From Bradyrhizobium betae (GTDB lineage Bacteria; Pseudomonadota; Alphaproteobacteria; Rhizobiales; Xanthobacteraceae), in the NCBI RefSeq assembly GCF_008932115.1, contig NZ_CP044543.1, positions 1,302,001 through 1,366,000 of the forward strand: DNA of 64,000 nt, read 5' to 3'. Below the pieces are notes generated by a model. The model ran no database searches and had not been told where the DNA came from. It worked only from the letters and a program-made list of their open reading frames with translations. This document shows, piece by piece, positions 51,260 to 59,719 of the stretch (positions within the stretch are counted from its first letter, which is position 1; every line of letters begins with the position of its first letter). The position numbers and the translations under genes are program-made.

Positions 51260-53038
51260 ATGGGCGCTTTTCGTTGGTTTTTTTTGATCGTTTCCATTGG
51301 GCTTATGTGCGGCTCGGCCCACGCTGAGCGCCGTATGGCCTTGGTGATGGGTAATTCGGCCTATAAGAGCGTTCCAAAGCTCTCCAACCCGGCCAACGAT
51401 GCCGCCCTGGTCGGGGGCATGTTCAAGAAGGCCGGATTTGATTGGATCGACATCAGGACCGACCTGAACGCTTCCGAGATGCGCAAGGCCCTGCGCGACT
51501 TCGGCCAACGGGCGCGAGATGCTGAGGTGGCCGTGATCTACTACGCCGGTCACGGCATAGAGCTTGATGGGACAAACTACCTCATACCGACCGATGCTGC
51601 TCTTGAGACCGACAGCGACGTTTTGGACGAGACCGTGGCGCTTGACCGGGCGCTGTTCGCGGTCGAGCCTGCGAAGCAGCTTCGGTTGATCATTCTCGAT
51701 GCCTGTCGCGATAACCCCTTCGCCAAAACCATGAAGCGCACGGTCGCTGCCCGTGCCATCGGGCGTGGTCTGGCCAAAGTCGAGCCGACCAGTCCGAACA
51801 CGATGATTGCGTTCGCGGCGAAAGCCGGGTCAACAGCGTCCGATGGCGGCTCAAAGAACAGCCCGTTTGCGGCTGCGCTTGTCGAGCGGCTGCCGACACC
51901 CGGCCTCGATCTGCGCAAGGCCTTCGGCTTCGTTCGCGACGATGTGTTGAAGAACACCAGCTATAAGCAGGAACCATATGTCTATGGTTCTCTAGGCGGA
52001 GATGACGTGCCACTGGTTGCCGCCAAGCCGCCAGCTACCGGCCCTCAAGCAGGCCCGGAGGACGCTGTTCGCAGGAACTATGAGCTTGCCCTGCAACTTG
52101 GCACCCGCGACGGCTGGACGGCCTTCCTCACCCGATATGCCGATGGGTTCTATGCCGACTTAGCCAAGGGCCAACTCAACAAGATCGCGGCTGAGGAGAC
52201 CCGTGCAGCGGCGGCTGAGAAAGCTCGGCAGGCCGAAGATGAAAAGGCAAGGCTCACGTCCGACCGCGCCAAGAAGACCGAACAGGACAAGGCTGCCGCC
52301 GCCGCCAAGGCTGCTGAAGATGCGCGGCTCGCTGCCGAGAAGGCCAAACAGGTCGAGGAGGTAAAGGCCGCCGCCGCCGAACAACGCCGCAAGGGGATTG
52401 AGGCCGCTGTTGCAAAAGCTCTGGCTGATAGGCAGGCAGCGGAGAAAAACACAGCCGACCAAAAGATCGCAGCCCTCCCGTCGCCCGCACCTTCCCTTGA
52501 ACCAGCGCAGTCGCCGCAACAACTTACGAAAGCGGTCCAGTCCGAACTGCGGAGGGTCGGCTGTTTTGCAAATGCGGAAGAGGGAGATTGGGGTGCCAAG
52601 TCACAGCGATCCCTGACCCAGTTCAACAAGTACGCCGGGACCAAACTCAATACGACGCTCGCAAGCACCGATGCGTTGGATGCGATAAAAGCCAAGTCAG
52701 GCCGTGTCTGCCCCTTGGTGTGTGATCATGGGTTCAAGACCGATGGAGACGCCTGCGTGAAGATCGCTTGTCGGGCTGGCTACCGAGTCAACGATGACAA
52801 CGAATGCGAGAAACAACAGGACAAGAAGCCTGTCGTTACAAGGGAAGAGCCGCGCAAGCGGGAAACGGAGCGGCGACAGGTCGAGACCGCTCCTTCGAGT
52901 AAACCGCAAGCCTCTGGCCAGCTATTTTGCAATTCCGCTGGGTGCCGTCCTGTTGGCAAAGGATGCAGAGTAGAGGCTGCTCCCGTTAGTGATCAGACCT
53001 CCCCGATGGCTGGCCGCACCAGAGAGGTGTGCAATTAG
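51260..53038 (+). CDS. Secreted caspase-like protein (peptidase C14), first of a tandem pair
   Basis: This 592-residue protein has a Sec signal (FFLIVSIGLMCGSAHA, cleaved near 22). The caspase-like domain (about 24-250) shows the dyad His98 in YYAGHGIELDG and Cys149 in ILDACRDNPF. A charged Ala/Lys/Glu-rich coiled coil lies at about 310-395. A peptidoglycan-binding-like helical module (QSELRRVGCF...SLTQFNKY) follows near 430-465, then a Cys-rich tail (VCDHGF, CVKIACRAGY). It would act in the periplasm. ATG 51260 follows GGGGAC. It is a paralogue of the next gene but uses more A/T-rich codons. Confidence 0.87.
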   Translation: MGAFRWFFLIVSIGLMCGSAHAERRMALVMGNSAYKSVPKLSNPANDAALVGGMFKKAGFDWIDIRTDLNASEMRKALRDFGQRARDAEVAVIYYAGHGIELDGTNYLIPTDAALETDSDVLDETVALDRALFAVEPAKQLRLIILDACRDNPFAKTMKRTVAARAIGRGLAKVEPTSPNTMIAFAAKAGSTASDGGSKNSPFAAALVERLPTPGLDLRKAFGFVRDDVLKNTSYKQEPYVYGSLGGDDVPLVAAKPPATGPQAGPEDAVRRNYELALQLGTRDGWTAFLTRYADGFYADLAKGQLNKIAAEETRAAAAEKARQAEDEKARLTSDRAKKTEQDKAAAAAKAAEDARLAAEKAKQVEEVKAAAAEQRRKGIEAAVAKALADRQAAEKNTADQKIAALPSPAPSLEPAQSPQQLTKAVQSELRRVGCFANAEEGDWGAKSQRSLTQFNKYAGTKLNTTLASTDALDAIKAKSGRVCPLVCDHGFKTDGDACVKIACRAGYRVNDDNECEKQQDKKPVVTREEPRKRETERRQVETAPSSKPQASGQLFCNSAGCRPVGKGCRVEAAPVSDQTSPMAGRTREVCN

Positions 53039-53075
53039 AGCGCCGTCCCCGACAGAACTCGCCAACGTCTGCTTA

Positions 53076-53126
53076 TGGCCCGTAGCTGACCTTCTGAGCT
53101 GTCGTGGCGTAGACCGCTTGTGACCC
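53076..53126. repeat. 51-bp direct repeat, copy 1, after the first caspase gene
   Basis: TGGCCCGTAGCTGACCTTCT to the end of the unit is identical to 55165-55215. Each copy begins 38-58 bp after the stop of one caspase-like gene, the pattern left by a tandem duplication of gene plus tail. Confidence 0.85.
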
Positions 53127-53244
53127 TGAGCTGACCATTTTTCGTCTCGGGCAGACCAGCGTTACGTGAGCGACATCACATAAATCCGCCTTGTCTTTCG
53201 GCAGTCTCTGCATAGGTTGTGCGTGTGCTTATTCGGGGCTGAAA

Positions 53245-55107
53245 ATGGGCGCGCTTCGCTGGTTTTTATTAATTCTTTCTGTCTTTCTTTCTTGCGGGTC
53301 GGCCCACGCCGAAAGGCGCGTTGCGCTGGTGATCGGCAACTCCGCCTACAAGAACGTGCCTCAGCTTCCCAACCCGGCGAACGACGCCGCCCTGGTTGGG
53401 GGCATGTTCAAGCGGGCCGGGTTCGACTACGTCGAAACGAAGAGTGACCTCAATGTCGCCGACATGCGCCGGGCGTTGCGCGAATTTGGAGCAAGGGCGC
53501 GCGAGGCCAGCGTTGCCGTCATCTACTATGCCGGCCACGGCATTGAGCTGGACGGCACCAATTATCTGATCCCCACGGACGCGAGGCTTGAGACCGACAG
53601 CGACGTGCTCGACGAAGCGCTTCCACTGGATCGCGCGATGTTTGCGGTCGAACCGGCGAAACAACTCCGGCTCATCATTCTGGATGCCTGCCGCGACAAC
53701 CCCTTCGCCAAGACCATGAAGCGCACGCTTGCTTCGCGCGGCATCGGGCGCGGTCTCGCCAAGGTCGAACCGACCAACCCGAACACCATGATCGCATTCG
53801 CCGCCAAAGCTGGTTCGACAGCCTCTGATGGCGACTCGAAGAACAGCCCGTTTGCCGCGTCTCTTGTCGAGCGGCTTCCGACGCCGGGGCTCGACCTACG
53901 CAAGGCCTTCGGGTTTGTGCGCGACGATGTGCTCAAGACCACCGGCTACAAGCAGGAACCATATGTCTACGGCTCCCTCGGCGGCGACGACGTCCCGCTT
54001 GTCCCGGCAAAGCCGGTCGCGACGGGACCGCAGGCAAATCCGCACGATGCCGTCCGCCGCGACTATGAGCTGGCGCTTCAGATTGGCGCTCGCGAGGTCT
54101 GGGCAGCGTTCCTTGCGCAATATCCCGATGGTTTCTATGCAAGTCTCGCGAAAGGGCAGTTGAACAGGATAGCCGCCGAGGAGGCCCGCGCCGCCGCTGC
54201 CGACAAGGCACGGCTGGCAGAAGACGAGAAAGCGCGCCTCACCGCCGAAAAGGCTAAGAAGGCTGAACAAGACAAGGCGGCGGCGGCTGCCAAAGCTGCC
54301 GAGGATGCAAGGATCGCGGCGGAGAAGGCCAAGCAGATCGAGGAAGCCAAAGCGGCGGCGGCTGAGCAGCGGCGCAAGGAGGCGGAGGCAGCAGCTGCCA
54401 AAGCACTCGCCGACAAGCAAGCCGCTGAGAAGGCCTTGGCCGAAAGGATCGCAAACGACAAGGCTGCTGCCGAACTCGCCGCGAAACAGGTGGCCGAGAA
54501 GACCGCGCAGACTGACGGCGAGCAGAAGGTTGCTGCCGTCGCCCCGACCTCATCGGAGCCGTCTCTATCACCGCTGGAAACAGTGAAGCTGGTCCAGTCC
54601 GAGCTACGCCGCGTCGGCTGCCTGACAGCGGGGGCCGATGGCGACTGGAACGCGGCCTCGCAACGATCCCTAACTTTGTTCAATAGGTATGCCGGGACCA
54701 AGTACGACGCCAAGCTGGCGAGCTTCGAAGCGCTCGACGCGATCAAGACCAAGCCGGGCCGCGTCTGCCCGCTGGTCTGTGATCACGGATTTAGGGCCGA
54801 TGGCGACACCTGCGTGAAGATCGCCTGCCGTGCCGGTTATCGTATAAACGACGATAATGAATGCGAGAGAGCTCTTGATAAGAAGCCAATCGCAACGCGC
54901 GAAGATGCCAGAAAGCGCGATGAGCAGCGAAAGCAGAGCGAGGCCGCACCGTCCAAGCCACAGGCCAGCGGTCAGATTATTTGCAATCAGGCGGGGTGCC
55001 GGCCGGTGGGCCGCGGATGCCGAATCTACGAACCGAAGGGCGCCGTCGGTGCCGGTACTCCCGGTAGTCAGATATACTCCACGGGTCAAAGAGAGGTCTG
55101 CGATTGA
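53245..55107 (+). CDS. Secreted caspase-like protein (peptidase C14), second of a tandem pair
   Basis: This 620-residue protein has the same layout as the preceding gene: signal peptide to about 22, His98 (YYAGHGIELDG), Cys149 (ILDACRDNPF), a longer Ala/Lys/Glu coiled coil (about 310-430), a peptidoglycan-binding-like module and a Cys-rich tail (VCDHGF, CVKIACRAGY) ending in a C-rich segment (CNQAGCRPVGRGC). Most catalytic-domain residues are identical to its neighbour, but the coiled coil is about 30 residues longer. ATG 53245 follows GGGGCTGAAA, as in the paralogue. Codons are more G/C-rich than in the first copy. Confidence 0.87.
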   Translation: MGALRWFLLILSVFLSCGSAHAERRVALVIGNSAYKNVPQLPNPANDAALVGGMFKRAGFDYVETKSDLNVADMRRALREFGARAREASVAVIYYAGHGIELDGTNYLIPTDARLETDSDVLDEALPLDRAMFAVEPAKQLRLIILDACRDNPFAKTMKRTLASRGIGRGLAKVEPTNPNTMIAFAAKAGSTASDGDSKNSPFAASLVERLPTPGLDLRKAFGFVRDDVLKTTGYKQEPYVYGSLGGDDVPLVPAKPVATGPQANPHDAVRRDYELALQIGAREVWAAFLAQYPDGFYASLAKGQLNRIAAEEARAAAADKARLAEDEKARLTAEKAKKAEQDKAAAAAKAAEDARIAAEKAKQIEEAKAAAAEQRRKEAEAAAAKALADKQAAEKALAERIANDKAAAELAAKQVAEKTAQTDGEQKVAAVAPTSSEPSLSPLETVKLVQSELRRVGCLTAGADGDWNAASQRSLTLFNRYAGTKYDAKLASFEALDAIKTKPGRVCPLVCDHGFRADGDTCVKIACRAGYRINDDNECERALDKKPIATREDARKRDEQRKQSEAAPSKPQASGQIICNQAGCRPVGRGCRIYEPKGAVGAGTPGSQIYSTGQREVCD

Positions 55108-55164
55108 GGCGAGCGGCCTTTCGGGTTGGCTTCGGAATCTCTGTGCGCGAATTACTTCCGCTCC

Positions 55165-55215
55165 TGGCCCGTAGCTGACCTTCTGAGCTGTCGTGGCGTA
55201 GACCGCTTGTGACCC
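55165..55215. repeat. 51-bp direct repeat, copy 2, after the second caspase gene
   Basis: Identical over 51 bp to 53076-53126. The unit itself contains two copies of the short interspersed motif (TGGCCCGTAGCTGAC and TTGTGACCC). Confidence 0.85.
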
Positions 55216-55279
55216 GTTGCAGACGTTTGTGGGTCAAGTTAGCGTGCATCGATGATAAGCGGTCTGGGGCTTGCACTCG

Positions 55280-56761
55280 GTGACAGAAAACAGTGACGCG
55301 AAGGAGGAATTCTCTAGCCGGACCGAGAAGCCGGCAATGTCATGGCTGCGGAGCCTTAAAAGCTTTGTCGTAAGATATAAGCCCCGAGTCCAGCGCTTGG
55401 GGACGTTCATGGCTACCATCGCTGCTCTTGGAGCTGTGCTTGGTGGCCTCACCGGATATTGGTCCGCTTACAAAACCGTAACTTACGATTTGCTGGGCAT
55501 TCAGAAACCTGTTTCTCCTCACGTAGAGCCCGATCCGAAAGTTCAGCGAAATTCCATCGCCGTGCTGCCCTTTGCCGTCCTGGGAGACCCGGCGCATGAA
55601 TACTTAGGGGCTGCGATCTCAAATAGTCTAACGAACGACTTGTCGTTTCGCGTACCTGGGCTCTTCATAGTTGGTGTCGATTCTGCCCTTTCATATGCTA
55701 AGAGGTCAGCTGGACCTCCGCAGCTTGGGCGAGAACTTGGCGTCCAATATCTCCTATTGGGCGCAGTGCAGCGTAGCAGCGGTCGGATACGAGTGGACGC
55801 GCGCCTCGTGGAATCCCAATCCTCAAAGCAGCTTTGGGCGGAGAAGTTCGAGGGAGCGGACGATGATCTATTCCAACTTCAAGATTTCATTTCGTCGCGT
55901 ATAGCAAACTCGTTTGGGGTCGCCCTGCTTCGCCAGAGCACTATCGATGCCGAGCGACGAAGGGCTACGCCGGAGATAACTGATCTGATCCTTCGTGCCC
56001 AGGCTGAATTCCTCCTGAACAATCGATCTTTGGTCTCGTTGGCGGCGGCTGAATCTTTGTATCGTCAAGCCCTAGAACTCGAGCAAAACAATTCGGATGC
56101 GCTCATCGGACTCGGAAACCTGCTAGCCGTCCGCCTGAGTTTATACCGGTTTAGTCTAAAAATGACGCCCGATCAGCTCGCGGCAGCGGTTGCCGACGCC
56201 CGCAACTTTCTGGATCGTGGACTGATCCTCAACCCTCGATCGGCCATAGCTCACAACGGGAAAGGTCGTCTGTACGCTGTTGAGGGAAAGCCAATTGAGT
56301 CTTTGCGCGAGCACGAAATGGCACGCTCAGTAGATCCGAACTACGCAGTCAATTATCACAACCTTGGCGCGGTCGAGCTATCGCTCGGGAAACCCCAGAA
56401 GGCTCTGGAATATTTGGAGGAGGCGATCCTACGTAGCCCTCGGGACCCCGCAATAGGCATTATCCAGATGCATATGGCCCGAGCATATGTGCTCTTGGGG
56501 CGCTGGGACGACGCAATTGAGGCAGCCACGAAGGCGATGGTGTCGCCGACTGATATGGCCACTGTTCAGCTAAATTTGGCCGCCGCTTACGCTGAGAAGG
56601 GCCAATTGGACAGCGCAAGATCCGCCCTTCTACAGACGAAAGAGCTCAGGCCAGGAATTTCCATATCGGCGCTCCGGGCGGCTAACGAGCCTGCCTATAC
56701 AGAACTCGCGCAAAAGACATTGTTCGAAGGGCTACGCAAAGCTGGTCTGACAGAGGACTAG
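55280..56761 (+). CDS. Membrane-anchored TolB-like/TPR protein (island)
   Basis: This protein of about 493 residues has a cytoplasmic N-tail, one membrane helix (FMATIAALGAVLGGLTGYW, about 43-61), and a TolB/FlgO-like domain (SIAVLPFAVLGDPAHEYLG to DDLFQLQDFISSRIA, about 90-210). A run of TPR repeats follows (about 235-480: LYRQALELEQNNSDALIGLG; NLGAVELSLGKPQKALEYL). This layout is the sensor/effector half of rhizobial adenylate-cyclase-TPR proteins, without the cyclase. The domain after the helix would be periplasmic. The start is uncertain: GTG 55280 is used, TTG 55271 and ATG 55337 are possible. It follows the caspase pair in the same direction. Confidence 0.72.
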   Translation: MTENSDAKEEFSSRTEKPAMSWLRSLKSFVVRYKPRVQRLGTFMATIAALGAVLGGLTGYWSAYKTVTYDLLGIQKPVSPHVEPDPKVQRNSIAVLPFAVLGDPAHEYLGAAISNSLTNDLSFRVPGLFIVGVDSALSYAKRSAGPPQLGRELGVQYLLLGAVQRSSGRIRVDARLVESQSSKQLWAEKFEGADDDLFQLQDFISSRIANSFGVALLRQSTIDAERRRATPEITDLILRAQAEFLLNNRSLVSLAAAESLYRQALELEQNNSDALIGLGNLLAVRLSLYRFSLKMTPDQLAAAVADARNFLDRGLILNPRSAIAHNGKGRLYAVEGKPIESLREHEMARSVDPNYAVNYHNLGAVELSLGKPQKALEYLEEAILRSPRDPAIGIIQMHMARAYVLLGRWDDAIEAATKAMVSPTDMATVQLNLAAAYAEKGQLDSARSALLQTKELRPGISISALRAANEPAYTELAQKTLFEGLRKAGLTED

Positions 56762-57008
56762 AAGAAGCAATCGGATAGGACAATTGTTTGTCGATGTCGC
56801 CTTTCGGCCCAACTGATATTGATCGCCGCTGCTCAATGGCATTCTTTTTGGATGACCAATCCCGGAACACACGGCGTATTAAGCCCGCCTTCCTTGTCGT
56901 CACTTCCGCTTGTGGCCCTTAGCGGACAGTAATGTTGGCACCGTTGATGTCTGCTTTTGAGGGCACTGCGGACCCAACGTCCCGGACGATGATCTATGAG
57001 CACACGCA

Positions 57009-57284
57009 CTAGGTCTTCTTTTGTCCTGCCTCTGCCACGGCCTTCCGTAGCATCTCGTCCGTATCTGCGTTGCTGTTGAGCACCTTCATCATCTGCCCGA
57101 CGAACCAGCCGAGCAGCACCGGCCTCTCCAGCGCCGGGCACGACTGCATGTGGTGATTGGAGACCCGCGTTTCGAGAACGTTCTGCACGAGATCGACCGA
57201 CGCGCGATGTCCACGATGCAGCACAAGGTGCAGCGTCTGCGCGCGGCTCTCAAGTTGCCGAAGGAGTTCATGCTCAATGTCCAT
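57009..57284 (-). CDS. Small protein of unknown function with a GatB-tail-like end
   Basis: This 91-residue frame (from ATG 57284; ATG 57344 possible) ends GWFVGQMMKVLNSNADTDEMLRKAVAEA, which resembles the C-terminal tail of aspartyl/glutamyl-tRNA amidotransferase subunit B (FVGQVMK...). The first 50 residues are not GatB-like. It may be a remnant or a chance match; no ribosome site is clear. The rest of the 56762-57450 interval holds only a short-repeat copy and A/T-rich DNA. Confidence 0.35.
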   Translation of the reverse strand: MDIEHELLRQLESRAQTLHLVLHRGHRASVDLVQNVLETRVSNHHMQSCPALERPVLLGWFVGQMMKVLNSNADTDEMLRKAVAEAGQKKT

Positions 57285-57450
57285 CGAGGACGGACGGCGC
57301 CGCTGCGCACAAGTGGCATGCCTACAGGCTTGCAAACGAAGCAACTAAGGCAGCAGCGAACGAAACGGCGACATCTTGTCAGAATAAGAGGAAAAAAGTT
57401 CTGTCAGAATGACACGCCTGAACAGAGGCAGATTTCGAAATGATATCAAC

Positions 57451-57525
57451 TGGCTGGGGCGGGAGGGATCGAACCTCCGAATGGCGGAATCAAAATCCGC
57501 TGCCTTACCGCTTGGCTACGCCCCA
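57451..57525 (-). tRNA. tRNA-Gln(UUG)
   Basis: The 75-nt gene on the minus strand includes an encoded CCA. The acceptor stem is TGGGGCG/CGCCCCA, the anticodon arm GCGGA-TTTTGAT-TCCGC gives anticodon TTG, and the T arm is GGAGG-TTCGATC-CCTCC. It is the intact copy at the right edge of the island, and its 3' part serves as attachment site. Confidence 0.95.
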
Positions 57526-57775
57526 ACAGGCGACGAACGGAACGGGGCGGAAGAACCGGCACCCGCGGGATTCCCTTCAGTCGCAGCCGGTCTATAGGGA
57601 GAGAAGAGGCATTTCAACCGCCTGAAGGGGCAAAATACCACAGCCCCCGGCCTGGCGTCCGCCACACTCTATTATAGGCCGGGCAACGGGACTGTTCCGG
57701 ACCGGCATCCCGCCCATTGAGACCTCCCGCGTTTCATGGGAATACGGCGCCAATATCCGTCCTCGGGAGTGAGTC

Positions 57776-59554
57776 ATGACCTACCGCGCGCCAATCTCTG
57801 ACATGCTGCTGTCGCTCAACCATGGCGCCGGCCTCAAGGCCGCCGTGGAAGCGGGCCATTACGGCGATTTCGACGCTGACATCGCGGCCGCCGTGCTGGA
57901 GGAAGCCGGCAAGTTCGCGACCGACGTTCTGGCGCCGCTCAACAAGGTCGGCGACGCGCACGGCATCAAGCTCGATGCCGGCAAGGTCACGACCGCGCCG
58001 GGCTGGCCCGATGCCTACAAGCGCTGGACCGAGGGCGGCTGGAACGCGGTGTCGGGCCCGGAGGATTTCGGCGGCCAGGGCCTGCCGATCGCGATCAACG
58101 CCGCCTGCACCGAGATCTGGAGTGCCGCCAACGTCGCCTTCGGCCTCTGCCCGCTGCTGACGGCCTCGGCGATCGAGGCCCTCGATGCACATGGCAGCGA
58201 CGAGCTGAAGACAATCTATCTCGAAAAGCTCGTCTCTGGCGAATGGACCGGCACGATGCAACTGACCGAGCCGCAGGCCGGCTCCGACGTCGGCGCGCTG
58301 CGCACCCGCGCCGACAAGCAGGCCGACGGCACCTATCGCATCAAGGGGACGAAGATCTTCATCACCTATGGCGAGCACGACATGACCGACAACATCGTGC
58401 ATTTCGTGCTGGCGCGCCTGCCCGACGCGCCGGCCGGCACCAAGGGAATCTCGCTGTTCCTGGTGCCGAAGTTCATGGTCAATGAAGACGGCTCGCTGGG
58501 TGCGCGCAACGACATCTTCGCCAGCGGCGTCGAGCACAAGCTCGGCATGCATGCCTCACCGACCTGCACCATGACCATGGGCGATCATGGCGGCGCCATC
58601 GGCTTCCTGATCGGCGAAGAGAACCAGGGCATGCGCTGCATGTTCACGATGATGAACCAGGCCCGGCTCGGCGTCGGCCTCGAAGGCGTCGGCGTCGCCG
58701 ATCGCGCCTATCAGCAGGCGCTGTCTTTTGCGCAGGAGCGCAAGCAGGGCCGCGCCATCGGCAAGAAGGGCGAGGGCTCGGATGCGATCTTCGTGCATCC
58801 CGACGTCAAGCGCATGCTGATGCGGATGCGGGCGCAGACCGCGGCCGCGCGCACCATCTGCTATGCGACCGCGGTTGCGCTCGACGTCTCGACGCGCGCC
58901 AAGGATCCAAAGGTCAGGGCCGATGCCGCCGCGCGCGCGGCGCTGCTGACGCCGATGGCCAAGGGCTATTCCACCGATATCGGCAACGAGGTCGCCTATC
59001 TCGGCGTGCAGGTGCATGGCGGCATGGGCTTCATCGAGGAGACCGGAGCCGCGCAGCACTACCGCGATGCGCGCATCACCGCGATCTACGAGGGCACCAA
59101 CGGCATCCAGGCGATCGACCTCGTCACGCGCAAGCTGGCGGCCAATGGCGGCGCGGCGGTGTGGGCGCTGCTCGACGAGCTCTCGGCCACCGTCAAGCAG
59201 GTCGAGGCCTCCAACGATCCCGCCTTCGGCACCGCGGGGACGAAGCTGCGCGAGGCGCTCGAGGCCCTGACGCGCACCAGCAAATGGCTGCTGGAGCGCG
59301 TTGCGTCCGCACCGAACGACGCGCTCGCCGGCGCGACGCCGTATCTGCAACAGTTCGGCGCGACGCTCGGCGGCTGCATGCTGGCCTCCGAAGCGCTGGC
59401 GGCGAAGGCCGAGGGCAATGCGGATGCCGCGCGCTACGTCTCGCTCGCGCGCTTCTTCGCCGAGAACATCACGGTGCAGGCCGGCGCGCTGGAGCGCACC
59501 GTGACGGAGAGCGCGGAGTCGGTCGCGGCGGCGGATGCGGTGTTGTTGGGGTGA
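57776..59554 (+). CDS. Acyl-CoA dehydrogenase (DmdC/long-type)
   Basis: This 592-residue flavoenzyme is of the long, C-terminally extended acyl-CoA dehydrogenase type that includes 3-methylmercaptopropionyl-CoA dehydrogenase. Seen are the FAD block MQLTEPQAGSDVGALRT (about 162-178), GYSTDIGNEVAYLGVQVHGG near 400-420, and the catalytic Glu439 in AIYEGTNGIQAID. About 130 extra C-terminal residues match the family's added domain. It introduces the alpha-beta double bond in acyl-CoA. ATG 57776 follows GGAG. Substrate unproven. Confidence 0.9.
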   Translation: MTYRAPISDMLLSLNHGAGLKAAVEAGHYGDFDADIAAAVLEEAGKFATDVLAPLNKVGDAHGIKLDAGKVTTAPGWPDAYKRWTEGGWNAVSGPEDFGGQGLPIAINAACTEIWSAANVAFGLCPLLTASAIEALDAHGSDELKTIYLEKLVSGEWTGTMQLTEPQAGSDVGALRTRADKQADGTYRIKGTKIFITYGEHDMTDNIVHFVLARLPDAPAGTKGISLFLVPKFMVNEDGSLGARNDIFASGVEHKLGMHASPTCTMTMGDHGGAIGFLIGEENQGMRCMFTMMNQARLGVGLEGVGVADRAYQQALSFAQERKQGRAIGKKGEGSDAIFVHPDVKRMLMRMRAQTAAARTICYATAVALDVSTRAKDPKVRADAAARAALLTPMAKGYSTDIGNEVAYLGVQVHGGMGFIEETGAAQHYRDARITAIYEGTNGIQAIDLVTRKLAANGGAAVWALLDELSATVKQVEASNDPAFGTAGTKLREALEALTRTSKWLLERVASAPNDALAGATPYLQQFGATLGGCMLASEALAAKAEGNADAARYVSLARFFAENITVQAGALERTVTESAESVAAADAVLLG

Positions 59555-59564
59555 GCTGCGGGAT

Positions 59565-59699
59565 GTGTCCCGGACGCGCTGCAACGCGTAGCGTTGCTGC
59601 GCAGAGCCGGGACCCACTCCAAAGTGGCGGTCGCGGCGACATGGGCTCCGGCTCTGCAGCGCACCGCTGAAGTAGCGCTGCGCTGCGTCCGGGGCACGA
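59565..59699. repeat. Long palindromic repeat (cccggacgcg type)
   Basis: TGTCCCGGACGCG...CAACGCGTAGCGTTG...CAGAGCCGGG is mirrored by CCGGCTCTGCAG...GCGCTGCGTCCGGGGCA. It is a long relative of the element at 33814-33866 and lies between convergent genes. Confidence 0.75.
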
Positions 59700-59719
59700 G
59701 GACGCATAATCCATCCGGA

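Larger units (their letters stand above)
50347..57502. mobile_element. 7.1-kb genomic island in tRNA-Gln, integrase-less
   Basis: The interval is bounded by 53-bp direct repeats of the tRNA-Gln 3' part. Its DNA is visibly richer in A/T than both flanks, especially at 50400-52600 and 55250-57400. It carries a small membrane protein, two caspase-like proteins, a TolB-like/TPR membrane protein, one small unknown gene and many copies of a short repeat. No integrase, excisionase, relaxase or transposase is seen, so it is a remnant or depends on an integrase elsewhere. The intact tRNA lies at the right end with its 3' end toward the island. Confidence 0.8.
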
